This document shows positions 6,985 to 14,523 of a stretch of 15,372 nucleotides of DNA, piece after piece (the first letter of the stretch is position 1; every line of letters begins with the position of its first letter). The position numbers and the translations under genes were made by a program. The stretch comes from an uncultured Victivallales bacterium (GTDB lineage Bacteria > Verrucomicrobiota > Lentisphaeria > Oligosphaerales > JAFGRS01), in the NCBI GenBank assembly GCA_903834675.1, contig CAILKC010000547.1, forward strand, positions 1 through 15,372, in the 5' to 3' direction. The notes below the pieces were generated by a model. That model saw nothing but the letters and a program-made list of their open reading frames with translations, did not search any database and was not told where the DNA came from.

Positions 6985-7121
6985 GAGTCGTCCACGATGA
7001 CGACAAGTTCCTTGCTGCGGCCTTGGGTGGTGCCGCAAAGACGGTCGTAAACGGCGACACCCATCTCAGGTCAGTTTCGGGATACCGACAGATCGAGGTC
7101 ATATGACCGGCCCAATTCGCG
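6981..7121 (+). pseudogene. Collapsed PIN-domain toxin (partner of the antitoxin)
   Basis: The frame opens with GTG overlapping the antitoxin stop and encodes only 41 residues: VRVV, then HDDDKFLAAALGG, NGDTHLRSVSGY and RQIEVI-stop (7104-7106). PIN toxins of the COG1569 type start MRVVLDTN and end with DDDKFLxxAxxGxAxxxVxGDxxL and xIxxITPxxFL. Here the first four residues are joined directly to the C-terminal third. The first catalytic Asp and the central Glu are therefore absent, which fits an in-frame internal deletion of roughly 80-100 codons. After the TGA the same frame reads PAQFA (7107-7121), the expected continuation of ITPAQF, so the stop is a later nonsense change. The palindromic element starts at the next base. 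RNase activity should be lost. Confidence 0.75.
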
Positions 7122-7380
7122 ACCTGTGCAATAAGGGAGTCCGTCAGGAGCGCTGAAGGCGCGCCGCGATACCAGCCCAGGGCAACGCCCTGGGAATAGG
7201 ACGGTTATGGGTTTGAGCCCTGTAGGGGCGCAGCTATCTGCCATACCTCCGCACCGAGGCCGCATGGTCCGCCCCTTCAGGGCTCAAACCTCGGGGAGGA
7301 CAGGGACCCAGGGCGTTGCCCTGGGCGCCCGAAACGCCCCTTTGGGGCTGAATACCTCGGCCCATCCTTATTGCACAGGT
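7122..7380. mobile_element. 259-bp palindromic MITE-like element with 15-bp terminal inverted repeats
   Basis: The ends ACCTGTGCAATAAGG (7122-7136) and its exact reverse complement (7366-7380) are perfect 15-bp terminal inverted repeats. Nested inside are two further inverted pairs. One is CCCAGGGCAACGCCCTGGG, a hairpin in itself, on the left at 7176-7194, with its complement at 7307-7325. The other is a 21-bp arm beginning GGTTTGAGCCCTG (7210-7230) against 7270-7290, with one mismatch. The central loop is about 39 bases. GCCCCTTTGGGGC near 7336-7348 forms one more hairpin. No transposase is encoded and no target-site duplication is visible. It resembles non-autonomous palindromic repeats scattered in PVC and Bacteroidetes-type genomes. 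The family name is unknown to me. Confidence 0.8.
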
Positions 7381-7469
7381 TGGCTTTAGTTTTCGGCGCC
7401 TGAAATGAGCGAGCAGGTGAGATGGGAACGGCCGGTCAAGACCACGGCGGAAAGGATCGAGGGGCTCTG

Positions 7470-8939
7470 ATGAAAGCCATCATGCTGATGTTCGATTCAC
7501 TGAACCGGCACATGCTGCCTCCGTACGGCTGCGACTGGGTGCATGCGCCGAATTTCAAACGGCTGGCGGAACGGACCGTCACGTTCGACAAATCGTTTGT
7601 GGGCAGCATGCCGTGCATGCCCGCCCGCCGCGAGCTGCACACCGGTCGCTACAATTTCCTCCATCGCAGCTGGGGTCCGATCGAGCCTTTCGACGACTCC
7701 ATGCCCGAGATCCTCAAGTCCGGCGGGGTCTGGAGCCATCTTGCCAGCGACCACTACCATTACTGGGAAGAGGGCGGCTGCAACTACCACACCCGGTTCA
7801 AGACCTGGGAGTTCGCCCGCGGCCAGGAGGGGGATCCGTGGATGGGGGATCTTGACCCGGACATTCCGCTCGCCAACCCCCGGCGCCGCGTCGACATGGT
7901 AAGGCAGGATTCGATCAACCGCACGTACATCCGCAGCGAGGCGGATTTTCCCCAGGCCAAGACCGCCGCCATGGGGCTGGAGTTTATGCGCCGCAACGCC
8001 CATCGCGACAAGTGGTTTCTGCAGATCGAGACCTTCGACCCGCACGAGCCCTATTTCGTCCCGGAATCCTACAAGAAGCTCTACGACTACGACTTCACCC
8101 AGTTCCAGGATGACTGGCCGCACTACCGCCCGGCGGACGACGAGGCGCGCACTCTACACTACCGGATGCTCAATGCCGCGCTGATCTCGATGTGCGACCA
8201 CTACCTGGGAAAAGTGTTGGACGAGATGGACCGGCTCGAGCTTTGGAAGGACACCCTGCTCATCGTCAACACCGACCACGGCTTCCTCCTCGGCGAGCAC
8301 GACTGGTGGGGCAAGTGCGCCATGCCGTTCTACAACGAGATCGCCTGGTCGCCCCTGTTCATCTGGGATCCGCGCCAGGGCGTCAGGGGCGAGCGGCGGC
8401 AGAGCCTGGTCCAGACCATCGACCTGCCGGCGACGATCCTGGAGTACTTCGGGCTGCCGCTGCCGCCGGACATGCTCGGGAAGCCGTTGGCGGAGACCCT
8501 CAAGTCCGACCGCCCGGTCCGGGAGGCCGGCCTTTTCGGCATCCACGGTGGCCAGGTCAACTGCACCGACGGCCGTTACGTCTACATGCGCGGGTACACC
8601 GCGCCCGGCAACCAGCCGCTTTACGAATACACCCTCATGCCCACCCACATGCGGCGGACCTTCGATGTCAGGGAGATGCAGAACCTGGAAGGACTTCAGG
8701 AGCCGTTCCGTTTCACCAAGGGCTGCAAGACCATGAAGATCCTTGGCCGCAACAATTTCGGCATCACCTGCCAGGCCCAAACCCAGCTCTTCGACATCGA
8801 CCAGGATCCCGGACAGAAAAATCCCGTCACGGACCCCGCCGTCGAAGACAGGATGTGCCGCCACATCGCCCGGCTGTTCCAGGAGAACGACGCCCCGCCG
8901 GAGCAGTACATCCGCCTCGGCTTGGAGCAATACCGCTGA
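7470..8939 (+). CDS. Cys-type sulfatase (alkaline phosphatase superfamily)
   Basis: A 489-residue type I sulfatase that would hydrolyse a sulfate ester. The signature C-M-P-A-R is at residues 49-53, followed by LHTGR (56-60); C49 is the residue converted to formylglycine. Metal ligands are suggested by D9 in the N-terminal LMFDSLN and by NTDHGFLLGEHDWWGK with D269-H270. No signal peptide is present, so it should act in the cytoplasm, which suits small or imported sulfated compounds. The ATG at 7470 is preferred over the upstream ATG at 7422 because sulfatases begin at this point and GAGGGG (7459-7464) sits five bases upstream. A formylglycine-generating enzyme is not in the window. The substrate is unknown. 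It is convergent with the MFS gene. Confidence 0.93.
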   Translation: MKAIMLMFDSLNRHMLPPYGCDWVHAPNFKRLAERTVTFDKSFVGSMPCMPARRELHTGRYNFLHRSWGPIEPFDDSMPEILKSGGVWSHLASDHYHYWEEGGCNYHTRFKTWEFARGQEGDPWMGDLDPDIPLANPRRRVDMVRQDSINRTYIRSEADFPQAKTAAMGLEFMRRNAHRDKWFLQIETFDPHEPYFVPESYKKLYDYDFTQFQDDWPHYRPADDEARTLHYRMLNAALISMCDHYLGKVLDEMDRLELWKDTLLIVNTDHGFLLGEHDWWGKCAMPFYNEIAWSPLFIWDPRQGVRGERRQSLVQTIDLPATILEYFGLPLPPDMLGKPLAETLKSDRPVREAGLFGIHGGQVNCTDGRYVYMRGYTAPGNQPLYEYTLMPTHMRRTFDVREMQNLEGLQEPFRFTKGCKTMKILGRNNFGITCQAQTQLFDIDQDPGQKNPVTDPAVEDRMCRHIARLFQENDAPPEQYIRLGLEQYR

Positions 8940-9010
8940 AACCACGGGCCGTCAAAGCCGACCCCGGGCGGCGGACGGCGGAATGCCGCGACAGCCTGAC
9001 CCGGATGTTT

Positions 9011-9030
9011 CACGGGCTCGGCGGCCCGTG
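9011..9030. terminator. Hairpin between the convergent sulfatase and MFS genes
   Basis: CACGGGC and GCCCGTG form a 7-bp stem around a 6-base loop. It lies 71 bases after the sulfatase stop and 63 bases from the MFS stop. It could serve either strand. No T tract is present. Confidence 0.45.
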
Positions 9031-9093
9031 AATAACCCACGCCGGGAACGGGCGGCGTGTGGCCTCCGGGTGCGTTCCATGGCGAGCCTTAGT

Positions 9094-10317
9094 CTACGTC
9101 GCCCGCGCCGCTCCCCGCCGCAAGCGCGCCCGCATGTTCGCTGCCACAGCGGCGCAGCCGCCGTAGAACAGCGCGAAGAGCAGGAACGAGGGCGTGAAGC
9201 TGCCGCCCAGCAGATCCTTCAGCAGCGGCGACAGGATCATCGTGGTGCCCGCAGTCAGATACCCCCACGCATTCGTGCCCGCGAAGACCAGGTGCCGTTC
9301 CTCGGGCTTGATATAGTCGCCGACCGCCGCCGTCATGGCGACACTCACCATCGCCGCCTGCATGCCCAGAACGAGCGCGGCAGCGCTGATGACCCAGACC
9401 GAGTGGTTGAACAGCGCCACAGCCCCGAGGCTCACTGCCCCCAGCACAAACCCCACCAGCATCACGCGTTCGCGGCCAACCTTGTCCGACGTATGCCCGG
9501 CAATCCACGCCACGATCAGCCGCCCCGCGTAGTAGGGCAGGATGATCCAGCTCAGCTTGTCGAGCTGGTGCTGGTTCACGATCAGGATGGTGAAGCTGGT
9601 GAGCACCAGCCCCCAGCCCAGGTAGTTTGCGACCGACAGGAGCACCAGGTACCGCCCGGCGGTGCGCTTGAGGACCAGGATGGCATCGCCAAGGCGCGCC
9701 GGCGGGAGTTCCTTCGGCTTGACCTGAATGAAGAGCGAGAGAAGGTTGCCGATCAGGCTGATGCCAATGGCGGTGAGCAGCATGGCGTCATGGCCACGCG
9801 CGGGCGGGTTACCCGCACCCCCATACCGGGTCATGATCCAGCCCAGCAGTATGACCCCGAGCATCTGCCCGAGGTAGGTCGAGCTCTGGAACAGCCCCGA
9901 GATGCTGCCCCGGCGCTTCGGGTCGGTGACGTTGAGTACCTGTGCCGGCCCGGTCGCCCAAAGCGTCTCGCCGCCCCATCCCCACAGGATCGCCGCCACA
10001 ACCGCCAGCCGATAGTCATGAGTGAAGTAGATCAAAACCCCGAAGAGCGTGTAGGCGCACCCCGCCAGAACGATGGACCATTTCTCGCGCAGAATGCTGA
10101 AGTAGTAGCCATACAGCCACAGCCACAGTGGGCCGCTTAAGTACACCAAAGCGAAGATGCCCGAGGCCGCGGTGGGGGCAATGTTGGCCCGGACCGACAG
10201 CATCGGCACCAGGAACTGCTGGACCGCCGCCACGCCCATGAACAGGAAGAAGAAGGACCCGCACAGCAGCAGGATCTGGGTGCGGGACGACTGCTCGGCT
10301 TGTTTATTTTCGGACAG
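9094..10317 (-). CDS. Major facilitator superfamily transporter
   Basis: A 12-segment MFS permease of 407 residues if started at CTG 10317. The loop between segments 2-3 reads YYFSILREKW. The second half carries a clear motif A (GHTSDKVGRER) after segment 8. Segment 1 (ILLLCGSFFFLFMGVAAVQQF) lies mostly upstream of the first ATG (10239), so an ATG start would cut the first helix. The in-frame alternatives are CTG 10317 (SENKQAEQ follows) with GAGG eight bases upstream, or ATT 10320; the frame is closed just before by the TAG of the amidotransferase gene. The substrate is not evident; a sugar or nucleoside-like compound would suit the neighbours. Its 5' part (10002-10224) is repeated at the right edge of the window. 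Confidence 0.88.
   Translation of the reverse strand: MSENKQAEQSSRTQILLLCGSFFFLFMGVAAVQQFLVPMLSVRANIAPTAASGIFALVYLSGPLWLWLYGYYFSILREKWSIVLAGCAYTLFGVLIYFTHDYRLAVVAAILWGWGGETLWATGPAQVLNVTDPKRRGSISGLFQSSTYLGQMLGVILLGWIMTRYGGAGNPPARGHDAMLLTAIGISLIGNLLSLFIQVKPKELPPARLGDAILVLKRTAGRYLVLLSVANYLGWGLVLTSFTILIVNQHQLDKLSWIILPYYAGRLIVAWIAGHTSDKVGRERVMLVGFVLGAVSLGAVALFNHSVWVISAAALVLGMQAAMVSVAMTAAVGDYIKPEERHLVFAGTNAWGYLTAGTTMILSPLLKDLLGGSFTPSFLLFALFYGGCAAVAANMRARLRRGAARAT
10002..10224. repeat. Long direct repeat, copy 1 (copy 2 at 15150-15372)
   Basis: This 223-bp segment inside the MFS gene recurs 5,148 bases to the right in the same orientation with two mismatches. The left boundary is sharp (preceding bases CCACAA here, CCCCGG there). 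The right boundary is not seen because the window ends within copy 2. Confidence 0.97.
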
Positions 10318-10335
10318 AATGGGTGCCTCTGATGG

Positions 10336-11022
10336 CTACATCAATCCCGCGATCTTGAAGAAGTTCGACATGATCTTCTGGCCGTCGAGATACGGCTCCT
10401 GCCAGTTCTCGGCATGGAACTGCGCCCCATACAGCGGCCGTTCGCTGTGCTTCATCATCTCGATCTGGCACTCGGCCGAGGTCGCCAGCAACTCGAAGCC
10501 CGGCGGCAACTGCTTCACTTCACAATAGTGCGATTCGCGCACCCGAAGGTGTTTCTCCAAGCCTTCAAAGATGGGATCGCGCTTCACCACCTCGACGAGC
10601 TGAAAGCCCGTGGCGGTGTAATGCCCCGCGACCCGGGCGCTGTAGCCATAGTCCGGCTCATCGCCGCGCAGCTTCCGCATCGGCAGGTCCTTGAGCTGCT
10701 CCACCTGGCGCAGGTTCTCGTTGAAGCAAAAGCCCATGAGCTGGTGCCCGCCGCAGGCCGCATAGACGGGGATCTCCGTCGTCTGCAGCAGGTCACTGAT
10801 GCGGTACAGATCCGGCACCGGCACCTGGTCCCAGCCATAGCCGAAGCCGCAGATGAAGATGGCCTGCGCGCCGATCCGAGCGAGGTATTCGGTTGAGGCT
10901 TCGCTGAAGTGCAGCCCGGTCGCGGGCGAACCGGTGAGCTGTTCGAAGCGGCGTTTCAGGCCCGTGTTGCCATCGCCGCTGTTGTATGACGCGATCTCGG
11001 CCATGCTGACGATGGCGATCAT
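10336..11022 (-). CDS. Class I glutamine amidotransferase-like protein (possible gamma-glutamyl hydrolase)
   Basis: A 228-residue cytoplasmic protein with the class I glutamine amidotransferase fold. The nucleophile elbow is AACGGHQLMG with C90, and the catalytic His and Glu are H203 and E205 in GAQFHAE near the C-terminus. A Gly-rich ICGFGYGW at 57-64 would form the oxyanion region. No synthetase domain is attached, so it may be a stand-alone hydrolase of the peptidase C26 or GMP-synthase-subunit-like kind. AGGGGG four bases upstream sets the ATG. The MFS gene follows after only 18 bases from the stop to CTG 10317, so the two are probably co-transcribed. I infer it could release glutamate or an amide from an imported compound. 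The exact substrate is not readable. Confidence 0.85.
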   Translation of the reverse strand: MIAIVSMAEIASYNSGDGNTGLKRRFEQLTGSPATGLHFSEASTEYLARIGAQAIFICGFGYGWDQVPVPDLYRISDLLQTTEIPVYAACGGHQLMGFCFNENLRQVEQLKDLPMRKLRGDEPDYGYSARVAGHYTATGFQLVEVVKRDPIFEGLEKHLRVRESHYCEVKQLPPGFELLATSAECQIEMMKHSERPLYGAQFHAENWQEPYLDGQKIMSNFFKIAGLM

Positions 11023-11347
11023 CGGGGCCCCCTCAGGCTGACAGAAAACTGCGTTTCCGAGGTCATGCGGCAGAAGCTAATCCCGGGGTGATGGGAGCGC
11101 AAGAGATGGGGAAGAGGCGGGTGCGTGAGCCAAGGGGAATTGCGCCTGCAGATCATGGAGACGCCTATACCCGCGGTCTTGGCAGGATTCCCAGCTTTGC
11201 AGAAAGTGGGCCGCGGGGCTCCCAACCCACACGCGGGAACTCGCCGTCTCTCCTCCCCGTGGAATCCGCACCAGCTGAGGGGATGCCAGTTCTCCGGCCC
11301 CGTGTCTCGGGGCCGGGACGCGAGACCATCCTGCCCAGCGGGACGCC
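11023..11347. other. 325-bp intergenic region between the multidomain protein and amidotransferase genes
   Basis: No gene is supported; short open frames on both strands lack motifs. It holds the hairpin at 11294-11316 near the end of the upstream gene and, at its left edge, the GAGGGGG ribosome binding site of the amidotransferase gene. I cannot identify convincing promoter boxes. Confidence 0.6.
11294..11316 (-). terminator. Hairpin downstream of the multidomain glycosidase-like gene
   Basis: CCGGCCCCG, loop TGTCT, CGGGGCCGG: a perfect 9-bp stem starting 31 bases after the stop of the minus-strand gene. There is no run of T on the minus strand after it, so it is a GC-only terminator candidate. 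It would separate the large gene from the amidotransferase-MFS pair. Confidence 0.5.
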
Positions 11348-14269
11348 TCATTTCTCATACACCTCGATCTCGGTGACCTCGGTCAGCTCGGCACGGCCCG
11401 AGATGGCCACCACGCGGATGGCGCTGGCAACCACCGGCGTGAAGCAGGCAACCAAGGGGCCGGACTCGGGGCGCTTGCCGGCGGCAACCTTCACGAGCTG
11501 CCCGTTCTGTTCCGCCTGAACCTCGAAGTCGACGATGCTGCGGCTGTACACCTCCACCCGTCCGACCGTCACCGGCGCCTTGAAACCGATCTGGAGCCAG
11601 TCGGGGTACTGTCGCGGCGTCTTGTCGCGCCAGCCGTCGCCTCCGGTGGCCCCGTCGGTGACCATCCACAGCGCCCCGCTGTAGGTATGGCTCGACGAGG
11701 CCGTGATCGTGCTGCCGAGGTCGCGGTGGGCCAGGTTGCCGGGTTTCCGACGCGCTGCCTCGGCCGCCGCAATCAGAGCCTGGGTCTCAGCCACGGTCGG
11801 GCCGGCGGCGAGCTCGCGGTTACTCGTGTAGATGTGCCCCTCGTAAAGGCCGAAAGCGTCGCTGAAACGCCCCTGATCCACCTGCACGGAGCGCCGTTCG
11901 GAGACCACGTACAGCGTCGTCGGCCCCGGCGTCTTCAGGGTAAAGGTGGCCGTCTGGGCACGGGTGCGCGTGTTGACGGCGAAGATCACCACATCCGGGC
12001 CCACCTGGCGCAGGGCCGCCTGCAGGTGTTCCTTGGCCTCGGCCTCGTAGCTGAGGGCAGCGGGCACCTCGGGAGCCAGGATGGCGGCGCGCAGGAGCTG
12101 AGCTTCGCGCCCGACAAAGGGGACGCCAGCGTCGATCTCAGCGTAGTTGTAACGGTGACTGTAGGTGTACCAGAGCAGGCCCCGGGCGCCGTTGATGATC
12201 GCCTGCAACTGCTGGTTGCGCAGCTCGAGCAGGTTCGGCGCCCGACTGTTCTCCTTGTTCATGTAGTAGTCGAACGCCTGCGGCGTGATCCACCAGGCCT
12301 TCTGCCCGGCGCTGGCTTCGCGACAAGCCTGCATGAAGGCGGCGGTGTACTCGATCGGCCGCCCGGCCAGCGCGCCGTGGCTGAACAGCGGGTACGGATC
12401 GGGCATGAGGATATCGCCGCCGTTGCGGTAGGTGCGGATGCCAGGGATCGAGTCGTTGAGCATGATGCAGGGGTGGTAGGGATCCTCCTCGGCGATGATC
12501 TGGTAGAGCCGCTCGGCCCGGTCCACCAGCAGGGGCCGCAACTCGGGCTCGTCCCACAGGTAGTACGCCAGCAGCGCCGGATGGTCGCGGAAGGCCCGCA
12601 CACGCAGGCGCAGGGCCTCCTCCTCCGTCGCGGAGACCGGCTGCCGGAAGTTCTCCATGAAGGTCGAACTGGGCCAGGGGTAGAAGGTGCCGTAGAGACC
12701 GACGGCCTGCAGCTCGTCGAGCCACTTCAGCGTGCGCTCCGGCGGAAACCACTGCGCGTTGTAGTCCTGGACCAGGTTCACGCCCTCGTCGCGGAGCTTG
12801 GCGGCATCCTCGGACGCCGCGGAAAACCAGCCATAGGGCAGGAAGGGCTCGCCGTTGTGGCGCAGGACCAGGTTCTCGTCGAGACGCCACTCGTTCGCCA
12901 CCGACGGCAGCTTGTGGATAATGGTGGTGGCGGCAAAGCTCTCACCGCCGGCCAGGGTGGCGGTCACGGCCAGCAGGTGACGGCCCACGGCGAGATCCGT
13001 GAACGGTATGCGCACCTCCGTCAGCCGCGTATCCGTTGTTGCCGCGCCGCTGCCGACCACGGCACCGGTCTCCTCAGCGCCAGCGAACAGCCGCGCCGCC
13101 AGGCGCACTCCCTTGAGGCGTTCGGGAGGCACCTGGACGTCGACCCGCGTGATGATCTCCCCCAGCTTCTCGGTGGCGTAGATGCTGTTGCGATAGCTCG
13201 GCCGCAGTACGGTCAAGCGCACCGGCGTGTAGGCGAGGCTGAGCGGGATCAGGCGTTCGGCCAGCACCAGGTCGGGTTGTTCGCGGTCGCTCAGCGCCAG
13301 CGTCAAGCGGTAGGCGCCAGGCTGCGGCAGCGGAATCTGGAAGGCGTAGGTCTGCTGCTGGCCCTCGTCGTGCCCCCCCGTGCGGCTGACCGCGGCGCTG
13401 CCGCCGGCGCCGCGCAGAGTCGCCGTCAGCGTCGTGAAACGGAACCGCCCCGTGCCGTTGGCGACCAGCGCCTTGAAGTGATAGGCCAGTCCGGCCTCGC
13501 CACTGACCACCACGTCCTCCAAGGGCCCCTTGAACTCCCAGAGGAAGCGCGCCAGATCGGCGCCCTCCAAACCCAGCGTCGCATAGGTCGAGGGCACGTG
13601 AAACGAGCCGCCCGAGTGTACGTAGGCGCTCAACTCTAGGGCGCCGCCGGCCTGGCGCTCGCGCCCGACTTGGATGGCCCAGGGTTGCGTGGCCGAACGC
13701 GGCACCAGGCCGAGGTCGGTGAACGGGATGGCCACCTCCACCGACCAGGAGTCGCTGCCGATGCTGCCGGCCACCTTGGCCGTGCAGTCCCACTCGCTGC
13801 TCACCACGTGGCCACCCTGGCGTACCTGCGCATCGTAGATGGCACCGTTGGCATTGATCGCCAGATGCACGTACTCGACCCGGTCGCCGGTCGGATCGAT
13901 CATGAACTCGACGCAGTCGTCGCTCCAGATTCCGGCCTCTCTGCCCTTGGCGCCGTGCTTGAGGTCCGCCAGGCGTGGCTCCGCCATGACCGCGGCCAGG
14001 TAGAGGCAGGCGTCGTCGTAGCGCACTGCAAACCTCGTCTGCGCCGGCGCCGCCGCCGCGCTGCCGACACGGGTGAAGCCGGTGTACCACGGCCCGCTGC
14101 TCCAGGCGGGTTCGCCCAGCGCCCCGTCCACCACGATGCCGACGCCGCGCACGCCCTTGACCGCCTTGGCCGCCTGCTCTTCCGAGTTCGGTTGAGCCCC
14201 GGCAACTCCGGCCCAGCCCAGCACCGCCCACAGCACCAGCCCCCCACTCAGCCGCAATGAAACGCGCAT
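11348..14269 (-). CDS. Secreted CBM9-like / glycosidase-like TIM barrel / F5/8-like multidomain protein
   Basis: A 973-residue exported protein. The signal peptide (MRVSLRLSGGLVLWAVLG... AGA) is probably cleaved after residue 25, before QPNSEEQ. Residues about 45-235 match a CBM9/DOMON-like carbohydrate-binding domain (IVVDGALGEPAW, RFAVRYDDACLYLA, SDDCVEFMID). Beta-sandwich segments follow. From about 470 to 800 there is a glycoside-hydrolase-like barrel: FLPYGWFSA, then EGVNLVQDYN, then LAYYLWDEPE with W572-D573-E574, where the Glu fits the usual acid/base position after a barrel strand. The C-terminus (about 845-973) is an F5/8 type C-like domain (ITASSSHTYSGALWMVTDG, WLQIGFKAPVTVGRVEVYS). 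AGGAGG precedes the ATG at 14269; an upstream frame to 14344 has no support. The substrate is unknown; a complex glycan or glycoprotein is inferred. Confidence 0.88.
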   Translation of the reverse strand: MRVSLRLSGGLVLWAVLGWAGVAGAQPNSEEQAAKAVKGVRGVGIVVDGALGEPAWSSGPWYTGFTRVGSAAAAPAQTRFAVRYDDACLYLAAVMAEPRLADLKHGAKGREAGIWSDDCVEFMIDPTGDRVEYVHLAINANGAIYDAQVRQGGHVVSSEWDCTAKVAGSIGSDSWSVEVAIPFTDLGLVPRSATQPWAIQVGRERQAGGALELSAYVHSGGSFHVPSTYATLGLEGADLARFLWEFKGPLEDVVVSGEAGLAYHFKALVANGTGRFRFTTLTATLRGAGGSAAVSRTGGHDEGQQQTYAFQIPLPQPGAYRLTLALSDREQPDLVLAERLIPLSLAYTPVRLTVLRPSYRNSIYATEKLGEIITRVDVQVPPERLKGVRLAARLFAGAEETGAVVGSGAATTDTRLTEVRIPFTDLAVGRHLLAVTATLAGGESFAATTIIHKLPSVANEWRLDENLVLRHNGEPFLPYGWFSAASEDAAKLRDEGVNLVQDYNAQWFPPERTLKWLDELQAVGLYGTFYPWPSSTFMENFRQPVSATEEEALRLRVRAFRDHPALLAYYLWDEPELRPLLVDRAERLYQIIAEEDPYHPCIMLNDSIPGIRTYRNGGDILMPDPYPLFSHGALAGRPIEYTAAFMQACREASAGQKAWWITPQAFDYYMNKENSRAPNLLELRNQQLQAIINGARGLLWYTYSHRYNYAEIDAGVPFVGREAQLLRAAILAPEVPAALSYEAEAKEHLQAALRQVGPDVVIFAVNTRTRAQTATFTLKTPGPTTLYVVSERRSVQVDQGRFSDAFGLYEGHIYTSNRELAAGPTVAETQALIAAAEAARRKPGNLAHRDLGSTITASSSHTYSGALWMVTDGATGGDGWRDKTPRQYPDWLQIGFKAPVTVGRVEVYSRSIVDFEVQAEQNGQLVKVAAGKRPESGPLVACFTPVVASAIRVVAISGRAELTEVTEIEVYEK

Positions 14270-14306
14270 CCTGGCCTCCTGAATACGACTCGACACCGGG
14301 GTCTTG

Positions 14307-14510
14307 TCACCTGGGCTTGCAGACCAACTCGAGTACCCGTGCATCCAGGAAATCCTGGGTATGCACCGCCCGGATCACCACGGCGGCGGCGCCCCGACCG
14401 CTGCCAACGATGGCCATGACCCCGGTGCCGGGCGCCACCAGAGCCGCCTCAACCGCCATGCAACTCACCTCGGCTGCAACCTTGACGCCCTCGCGGAAAG
14501 GGTTCAGCAT
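14307..14510 (-). CDS. Short pyruvate-kinase C-terminal-domain-like protein (truncated)
   Basis: A 67-residue ORF starting MLNPFREGVKVAAEV and ending LELVCKPR. It matches only the C-terminal third of the stand-alone pyruvate kinase alpha/beta-domain proteins, which are usually near 190 residues and end with GVKVAVEIxxMAxDAGL, IGGTGRGADTA, NxxxFFDxxVxEIICKPR. Here the equivalents are GVKVAAEVSCMAVEA, VGSGRGAAAVV and DFLDARVLELVCKPR. It lies 13 bases after the glycosidase-like stop and 37 bases before the large gene, all on the minus strand. No good ribosome binding site is visible, so it may be a 5'-truncated remnant rather than a working gene. The role of the parent family is uncertain. Confidence 0.65.
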   Translation of the reverse strand: MLNPFREGVKVAAEVSCMAVEAALVAPGTGVMAIVGSGRGAAAVVIRAVHTQDFLDARVLELVCKPR

Positions 14511-14523
14511 GTCACGTCCCGCC

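Noticed and set aside
7422..7469. Upstream ATG as the sulfatase start
   Set aside because: The extra 16 residues have no sulfatase similarity, and the AGGTGAG there is too close to that ATG. ATG 7470 has a well-spaced GAGGGG.
8743..10140. 465-residue plus-strand open frame over the MFS gene
   Set aside because: It is antisense to a transporter with 12 membrane segments and MFS motif A; its translation is charged and motif-free.
11687..13639. 650-residue plus-strand open frame over the multidomain protein gene
   Set aside because: It is antisense to an exported protein with signal peptide, RBS and three domains.
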